Positions 7,565 through 11,578 of a stretch of 11,578 bases of DNA are shown here, piece after piece. The notes beneath the pieces are model-generated. The model saw only the letters and a program-made list of their open reading frames with translations. It searched no databases and had not been told where the DNA came from. The DNA is from Chrysochromulina tobinii. Taxonomy: Eukaryota; Haptophyta; Prymnesiales; Chrysochromulinaceae. The position numbers and the translations under genes were made by a program. The first letter of the stretch is position 1. Each line of letters opens with the position of its first letter. The stretch lies in NCBI GenBank assembly GCA_001275005.1, contig JWZX01001235.1, positions 1 through 11,578 on the forward strand, given 5' to 3'.

Positions 7565-8299
7565 ATGGAGCGCGGAGCGAAGCGGCCACGGCGGGCGGGC
7601 GGCGCGCGCACCGCAGCGAGTGTCGCCGCTGCTTCTGCTGCTGCGGTAGCGGGTGCTGAAGGCTGGCGGCTCGATCACGTGGCGCTGCTGACACGATCAG
7701 TTGAGGGCACGGTCGCAAAGCTTACGGAGGAGGGCACCATCGATGGTCATGTGGTGGGCCCGATCGAGACTTTCCCAGCTGAGGGCACACGGGAGTGCTA
7801 CATTGGTGCCGCCTCTGGAAAGCTACTGCTCATGGAAGCCGTTGGTACGCAGGGCCCATACGCGCGTGCCCTGGCAAAGCGTGGGCCTGGGCTGCACCAT
7901 GTGGCGTTCGCAGTGCCTGATCTGCAGTCGGCGCTCGCCTTGGGTGGCTGGCAGCAGCATGCGATCTGCGCAAAATCCGTCCCACGAGGGACTGGCTGGC
8001 TCTTCTGTCGCGGGGTCCCCACATTGCTCGAGCTCACCAAAGATACTCGAGGGAGCGAATTGGGCGGAGCTTCCTCCTCGATCGTTGAGGGGCTCAGTCT
8101 ACCTGTCCCCGCTGAGTTGGCGCCGACAGTCGATCAGCTTGCTGCGTGTGGCCTGCGTTCGGAAGCTGTCGGCGGTGCGGTGCACTTGAGCATTCGCGGC
8201 AGGCAGATGCGCGTTGAGGAGTTGTGCGACATTCATCCGACCTATAAGGGGCGAGAGAGAAGTGTCAAGAGAGATGGAGAGAGAGAGATTTGTAACTGA
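7565..8299 (+). CDS. VOC-superfamily metalloprotein, methylmalonyl-CoA-epimerase-like
   Basis: 244 residues from the ATG at 7565, chosen because it has G at -3 and G at +4. An in-frame ATG at 7538 has poorer context, and the frame is also open back to a GTG at 7478. Residues 1-31 are Arg/Ala/Ser-rich (MERGAKRPRRAGGARTAAS), like a mitochondrial or plastid presequence. Two VOC (glyoxalase-fold) modules follow. Candidate metal ligands are His38 (LDHVALL), Glu91 (KLLLMEAVG), His112 (GLHHVAFAVPDL) and Glu156 (TLLELTKD).

The GPYARALAKRGPGLHHV spacing resembles methylmalonyl-CoA epimerase, which interconverts the two methylmalonyl-CoA stereoisomers. That enzyme usually has Gln at the second ligand position, so glyoxalase I-like or other VOC activity remains possible. 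Residues about 178-220 look like a third, incomplete VOC module. The last ~20 residues are coded by a GA-rich repeat. Confidence 0.8.
   Translation: MERGAKRPRRAGGARTAASVAAASAAAVAGAEGWRLDHVALLTRSVEGTVAKLTEEGTIDGHVVGPIETFPAEGTRECYIGAASGKLLLMEAVGTQGPYARALAKRGPGLHHVAFAVPDLQSALALGGWQQHAICAKSVPRGTGWLFCRGVPTLLELTKDTRGSELGGASSSIVEGLSLPVPAELAPTVDQLAACGLRSEAVGGAVHLSIRGRQMRVEELCDIHPTYKGRERSVKRDGEREICN
8251..8290 (+). repeat. GA-rich simple repeat at the 3' end of the VOC gene
   Basis: Interrupted GAGA repeat. It encodes the basic/acidic tail (GRERSVKRDGEREICN) before the TGA at 8297-8299. The tail does not belong to the VOC fold and may have been added when the repeat expanded or an earlier stop was lost. 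Confidence 0.6.
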
Positions 8300-8354
8300 C
8301 CAGGCTACCTACCAATTGGCGAGAATGGTGTTGGGTTGGGCCCTTATAAACATG

Positions 8355-8400
8355 AAAAATAGTAGACCACTCCCCTTTGGGTCAAGGGGAGCTACTTTTT
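8355..8400. terminator. Strong hairpin with flanking A and T runs between convergent genes
   Basis: CTCCCCTT (8370-8377) pairs perfectly with AAGGGGAG (8384-8391) around a 6-nt loop. The stem continues, after a 4-nt one-sided bulge (ACCA, 8366-8369), with AGTAG (8361-8365) and CTACT (8392-8396). An A5 run (8355-8359) faces the T run ending at 8400. It lies between the stops of the plus VOC gene (8299) and the minus coiled-coil gene (8505), so it may serve transcript-end formation on both strands. A degenerate mobile-element palindrome is the alternative. TGTAA motifs, a polyadenylation signal in some algae, occur at 8291-8295 (plus) and 8408-8404 (minus). Function is inferred. Confidence 0.45.
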
Positions 8401-8504
8401 GTGTTACACGCAAGGCGGTGAGCTGACAGCTGCGACCTGCGTACACGGCAGCCGGACTGTCCGATGGCAACAGTAACCGGGCTGTACCCGCCGTACGTGG
8501 GTGA

Positions 8505-10649
8505 CTATCGCCCGGTCAGCAGACTGGGTGGCAGGCTGGGCGGTGTCAGTGCTGTATTGCCTGCGGGTGACCCATTTGGCTGTGCTGCCTTGCCTGCGAG
8601 TGAGACTCGCGGCTCTGGTTGGGGCGAAGCATAGCGTTTCCACACCGGATGATTCGGACGCCTCAATCGAGGGGGAAGCAAATCTCCGATAAAGTTGAGC
8701 GCTACTTGCCGATTGATCATGAGTTCCATTTGCGCCTCGAGCTGCTCTCTCTCCAGAAGCTCCCTTTCCCGGATCTCTTCCATCTTCTTCGTCGCCTCGA
8801 GTAAAGCGGTCCGCGCCTGAGCGGCAGCATTAAGTTCCTTATAATTCCTCTTGATCTTTGATCCAGTCGCCCCGCCGGAGCGAATATTCTTCACATACTT
8901 CTCGATGTCGATCCCAGGATCGCCTCCTGTTGCGCGAACGAATCGTCGGAGTACCTTGCTGTAGGGTTGGAAGTACCTTGCTGCCTCATCTGCCGCTTTG
9001 TGATCCTTCGGATCGGCCGGTGCAGCCGCTCGGAAAGTAGCATCAGCCACGTCGTTGGTTGCTACCGCTGCTGCTGGCTCGTCGTCTGCTGCTTGAGCTT
9101 GCGCACCACCACCTGCAGCGACTGCATGGGGCGCAGCCACGGCGAGGGTTCCTTTGACCCTGTGATGTTGCAACGATGAAGATAGCTCGTCCATGAGGTT
9201 GTCTACGTTTTTGTCGTCGTTGAGCGGTGCTTTGGCACTCTGCTGCCGCTGAACTTTTCGTTTCGATTTCCTCTCTTGTGCGGTCTCGATGCTCGGTAGA
9301 AAACGATGGTCCATGACAGTCTGCTTCGGTGCACGCGAGGGGTCTCGCTGGTGTGTATGAAGCTGCGGGAGTAAACTCGCCTCCGTAGCGGTCTGCCCTG
9401 ATGCACGCGCCGGCGAGGCCGCAGGCGATCGCACTCGTGAGCGGCCACCATACGTCGAGAGCAGTTGCTCGCTCTTCGAGGTCCGCATAAGCGCTGCTGC
9501 GGACAGATCCCTGTCACCCTCGAATGACCGTTGCACCGCACGCAGCTTGCCAGCGGAGCTCAGCGCGGGCAGCGCGGTGCTCCTTCGACCTGCACGCTGC
9601 AGCTCTCGAAGCTCATTTTCGAGCTCGATGTTCCGTGCCGCAATTGATGAGAGCCTAGTGCGTGCACCTCGCAGCTTGCTGACCAGCTCAGTTGCAGCTC
9701 GGAGCTTACACATTTCTTCTTCTGTAGCAGGACGTTCCTCAGTCAGCTTCAGCTCACGAGCAAGATTGCGCTGCGCCTCGTCAAGCTCTTGGGCAAGCTT
9801 CTCCTGATGTTGCGCGAGCTGCTCCACCGACGATAGCAGGTCGCTCTCCACTTTTCGCGCCTCCCCGGCGCGCCGGTCAACCGCCTCGCGTCGATTGTCT
9901 TCTAGCTTAGTAAGGATTGTCGATGACTTGCCAACAGACGTGGCCGAAGCGCGTAGGGTGGCACGTGCAGCCGCGGCTGCCTCCTCCTTGCGGATGCGCT
10001 CTGCCTCCGCTGCCTCCACCGCTGCACGTGCTGCAGCTGCCGCTGCTTCGGCCGCCGCCACCGCCTCCGCTGCCGCCGCCTCCGCTGCCGCTGCCTCTGC
10101 TGCCGCCGCCGCCCCCGCATCTGCCCCCTCGTCCGTAGCCGCCTCAACGGGTGTCTCTGCGGGCGGCGTGGCCGCCGCTTCCGCCGCTTCCACCGCTTCC
10201 GCCGCAGGCACCGCCTCTGCCGCCGCTGCCGCCTCCGCAGAATCCGCTGCCGCAGACTCCGCAGCCGCAGACTCCACAGCCGATGCCTCCGCCGCTGCTG
10301 CTGCCGCTGCCGCCGCCTCCTTTGCCACCGCCGCTGCCGCTGCCGCTGCCGCTGCCTCAGCAGAATCCGCAGCTGCAGACTCCGCCGACGCTGCTTCCGC
10401 AACCGCTGCCTCCGCAGCCGCTGCCTCCGCCGCCGCCGCTGCCGCTGCCGCCGCCTCCTTTGCCGCCGCCGCTGCCGCTGCCGCCGCCGCCGCCTCCTCG
10501 GCGCGCCGGTCAACCGCCTCGCGTCGATTGTCGTCTAGCTTAGTAAGGATTGTCGATGACTTGCCAACAGACGTGGCCGACGCGCGTAGGGTGGCACGTG
10601 CTGCCGCGGCTGCCTCCTCCTCGCGGATGCGCTCAGCCTCGGAACTCAT
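8505..10649 (-). CDS. Ala-rich coiled-coil protein with an internal duplication
   Basis: 714 residues, ATG at 10649-10647, stop at 8507-8505. Residues 4-51 (AERIREEE...STILTKLDDNRREAVDRR) are repeated almost exactly at 215-262. Between them lies an Ala/Glu region (about 52-214) with two 46-residue subrepeats that start KEAAAAAAAAAE and contain SAAADSAE. Residues about 262-350 form a charged heptad-like coiled coil (QHQEKLAQELDEAQRNL, NIELENELRELQR). A low-complexity Ser/Arg/Ala region follows, then a basic patch near 459-469 (KSKRKVQRQQ) that could be a nuclear signal. A better-ordered C-terminal part (about 550-650: YFQPYSKVLRRFVRATGG, then a second coiled coil) ends in a Pro-rich tail.

There is no signal peptide or membrane span, so it is probably a cytoplasmic, cytoskeletal or nuclear structural protein. 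I recognise no family. The long Ala/Ser-rich plus-strand frame over 9895-10776 is its antisense shadow. A 7-codon upstream ORF starting at 10656 overlaps the start codon out of frame. Confidence 0.8.
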   Translation of the reverse strand: MSSEAERIREEEAAAAARATLRASATSVGKSSTILTKLDDNRREAVDRRAEEAAAAAAAAAAAKEAAAAAAAAAEAAAAEAAVAEAASAESAAADSAEAAAAAAAAAVAKEAAAAAAAAAEASAVESAAAESAAADSAEAAAAAEAVPAAEAVEAAEAAATPPAETPVEAATDEGADAGAAAAAEAAAAEAAAAEAVAAAEAAAAAARAAVEAAEAERIRKEEAAAAARATLRASATSVGKSSTILTKLEDNRREAVDRRAGEARKVESDLLSSVEQLAQHQEKLAQELDEAQRNLARELKLTEERPATEEEMCKLRAATELVSKLRGARTRLSSIAARNIELENELRELQRAGRRSTALPALSSAGKLRAVQRSFEGDRDLSAAALMRTSKSEQLLSTYGGRSRVRSPAASPARASGQTATEASLLPQLHTHQRDPSRAPKQTVMDHRFLPSIETAQERKSKRKVQRQQSAKAPLNDDKNVDNLMDELSSSLQHHRVKGTLAVAAPHAVAAGGGAQAQAADDEPAAAVATNDVADATFRAAAPADPKDHKAADEAARYFQPYSKVLRRFVRATGGDPGIDIEKYVKNIRSGGATGSKIKRNYKELNAAAQARTALLEATKKMEEIRERELLEREQLEAQMELMINRQVALNFIGDLLPPRLRRPNHPVWKRYASPQPEPRVSLAGKAAQPNGSPAGNTALTPPSLPPSLLTGR
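9866..10007 (-). repeat. Direct repeat, copy 2 of the coiled-coil gene duplication (142 bp)
   Basis: Matches 10499-10640 at an offset of 633 bp (211 codons, in frame), with 5 differences counted by hand. Two of these change residues (Lys/Glu and Glu/Asp); the other three are synonymous. It encodes residues 215-262. Confidence 0.9.
10008..10498 (-). repeat. Ala-rich low-complexity tract with 138-bp subrepeats
   Basis: GCN-rich DNA coding for Ala/Glu-rich residues 52-214. TCCTTTGCC starts at 10318 and again at 10456, 138 bp (46 codons) apart, marking a tandem subrepeat. The tract lies exactly between the two 142-bp repeat copies. Confidence 0.8.
10499..10640 (-). repeat. Direct repeat, copy 1 of the coiled-coil gene duplication (142 bp)
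   Basis: N-terminal copy, encoding residues 4-51, about 96% identical to 9866-10007. Both copies begin at the shared CGGCGCGCCGG. Confidence 0.9.
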
Positions 10650-11086
10650 GAAGCATCGACGACTGTTTCACTTTTGTTCTAGAAACGACGCCGACGGAAC
10701 GCAGCTGCCTACATTATTCTTCCTCTACTGCCCCTGGGGCATGGGGCATGTTCCAGCTTTTTCGCACGAACCTTGAAAGCTCCGATGGATTCCACAGCCT
10801 ACTACATGTAACAGGGTATTACCTGTTGCGAACATGTTCCACAGCCGACTACAGGGTCGTACAATCAGTTGAGTGCCCGATGCTCAGTATGTGGACAGAG
10901 TCGTCTGCACTACCCTTGGCCTGGCCGCTCGAGCGCTGAGGCGCATGCTCATTGAGCGCTCCCACGCCCAGAGCCGTGCCGATTGCTGATTGTCCCTCCG
11001 ACGATATCGCGCGACTCATCGCGCGCTACCCGCCCGCCCGCCTTCTTACGCAGACCACATCACGGACTTCAACACACCGACCCGAG
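10650..11086. promoter_or_regulatory. Divergent intergenic region, presumed bidirectional promoter
   Basis: 437 bases separate the starts of the minus coiled-coil gene and the plus Cys-rich gene, so both promoters and 5' UTRs should be here. No TATA box is evident. It holds a 17-bp direct repeat (10790/10837), the perfect palindrome GAACATGTTC (10830-10839), an inverted repeat GAGCGCT/AGCGCTC (10931-10937/10955-10961) and two ATCGCGCG copies near 11005 and 11018. No convincing gene is seen. Confidence 0.5.
10790..10853. repeat. Pair of 17-bp direct repeats in the divergent promoter region
   Basis: TTCCACAGCCTACTACA (10790-10806) recurs at 10837-10853 with one change (T to G), 47 bp apart. 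Between them are the inverted pair AACAGG/CCTGTT (10810-10815/10822-10827) and the palindrome GAACATGTTC. Possible factor-binding sites; could equally be a small local duplication. Confidence 0.55.
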
Positions 11087-11578
11087 ATGGCACCCAAGGT
11101 CGTTGACGGTGACGAGGAGGAAGCTGAGCCGCTCAAGAACGACGTCTTCGGAAGCGTCATCCAGACCATCAAGGGCAAAAGACTCCCCGGTGGTATTCGC
11201 AACTCGGTCACCATCTATGAGAATGGGGCATTGATTACGTCTCTGCAGACTTACGATGCGCCGGGTTGCGGCTTTAAGCAAGGATGCGTCCCTTATATGA
11301 AGGGATGCAGTGGCTCTCGCAGCTGTCCGATGTACTTCTGCACATGCTGCCCATTGAACGAGGCTCGCTTCATGATTCCCAAGCACCGCTTCATGGGTGC
11401 CTACCTCAAAAAGCAGATGTGCTGTGGTGGCTGCTGCACGTGCTGCGTCCCAACGCTTACCTCGATCATCTTCGAGCTGACGGACGACGTGGAGGTGATG
11501 TTCATTATGAACGGCAAGCTGAAGGATGAGGAGTACAACGCCATCTTCTCCTTTGTCTACGGCTCGCTCACGACCACC
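11087..11578 (+). CDS. Partial Cys-rich hypothetical protein (N-terminal 164 codons, runs off the right edge)
   Basis: An ATG at 11087 opens a frame that stays open for exactly 164 codons to the window edge. The start MAPKVVDGDEEEAEPLKND is acidic. The rest has mixed, globular-looking composition (KRLPGGIRNSVTIYENGAL, FMIPKHRFMGAYLKK, IIFELTDDVEVMFIMNGKL). Thirteen cysteines fall mainly in two groups: CGFKQGC...GCSGSRSCPMYFCTCC and MCCGGCCTCC. The latter may be palmitoylated or bind metal. The pattern of a Cys cluster among strands such as RFMIPKHRFMGAYLKK and IFELTDDVEVMF loosely recalls the scramblase/tubby-like fold, but this is weak. No signal peptide is seen. The family is not recognised with confidence. 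Confidence 0.75.
   Translation, partial: MAPKVVDGDEEEAEPLKNDVFGSVIQTIKGKRLPGGIRNSVTIYENGALITSLQTYDAPGCGFKQGCVPYMKGCSGSRSCPMYFCTCCPLNEARFMIPKHRFMGAYLKKQMCCGGCCTCCVPTLTSIIFELTDDVEVMFIMNGKLKDEEYNAIFSFVYGSLTTT

Noticed and set aside
8345-8350. TATAAA as a TATA box for a short ORF ending at 8426
   Set aside because: The following peptide is short and featureless and overlaps the hairpin; no evidence of a gene.
9895-10776. 293-codon plus-strand Ala/Ser-rich ORF
   Set aside because: Antisense shadow of GCN-rich codons of the minus coiled-coil gene. The minus frame has charged helices and a well-composed C-terminus.

Overview
The window looks like nuclear DNA of a GC-rich, gene-dense unicellular eukaryote, most likely an alga. 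Reasons: a type II tRNA-Leu with internal A and B boxes, no encoded CCA and a T-run terminator; Ser-Pro(n) hydroxyproline-rich-glycoprotein linkers in a very large secreted-type protein; Cys modules of the 'GARLC...GTGCG...RCCAD' and 'DGVCDDGG...GSDCADCG' kinds, which I associate with haptophyte-like and other chlorophyll-c algae; and long almost intronless ORFs. The exact lineage is an inference. Nothing viral, bacterial or transposon-like was recognised.

Layout, left to right. (1) 1-208, minus strand: probable N-terminus of an Ala-rich protein running off the left edge. (2) 209-614: intergenic, no convincing gene. (3) 615-697, plus: tRNA-Leu(AAG) with a Pol III terminator. (4) About 735/780-7383, plus: one giant gene of about 2,200 codons for a mosaic extracellular protein. 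Its order is Pro-rich linker, Cys-rich lectin-like module, Pro-rich linker, DGVCDDGG Cys module, Pro-rich linker, GH43-like beta-propeller with a SUEL-type lectin module inside it, a Cys-rich orphan segment, then six IPT/TIG domains, the last split by an SRCR domain. The gene is read in two frames: one extra T in a T6 run at 1884-1889 breaks the DGVCDDGG module. It has no in-frame ATG at its 5' end, but a good 3' splice site at 756-779. (5) 7565-8299, plus: VOC-superfamily metalloenzyme resembling methylmalonyl-CoA epimerase, with an organelle-type presequence. (6) 8300-8504: convergent intergenic spacer with a strong hairpin. (7) 8505-10649, minus: 714-residue Ala-rich coiled-coil protein containing a near-identical internal duplication. 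(8) 10650-11086: divergent intergenic region. (9) 11087 to the right edge, plus: N-terminal 164 codons of a Cys-rich protein, open at the edge.

The genes do not form an obvious pathway. The main item of interest is the giant mosaic protein, which reads as a cell-surface or matrix adhesion/glycan-binding protein. It has two domain-inside-domain insertions and a propeller that seems to have lost its catalytic residues.
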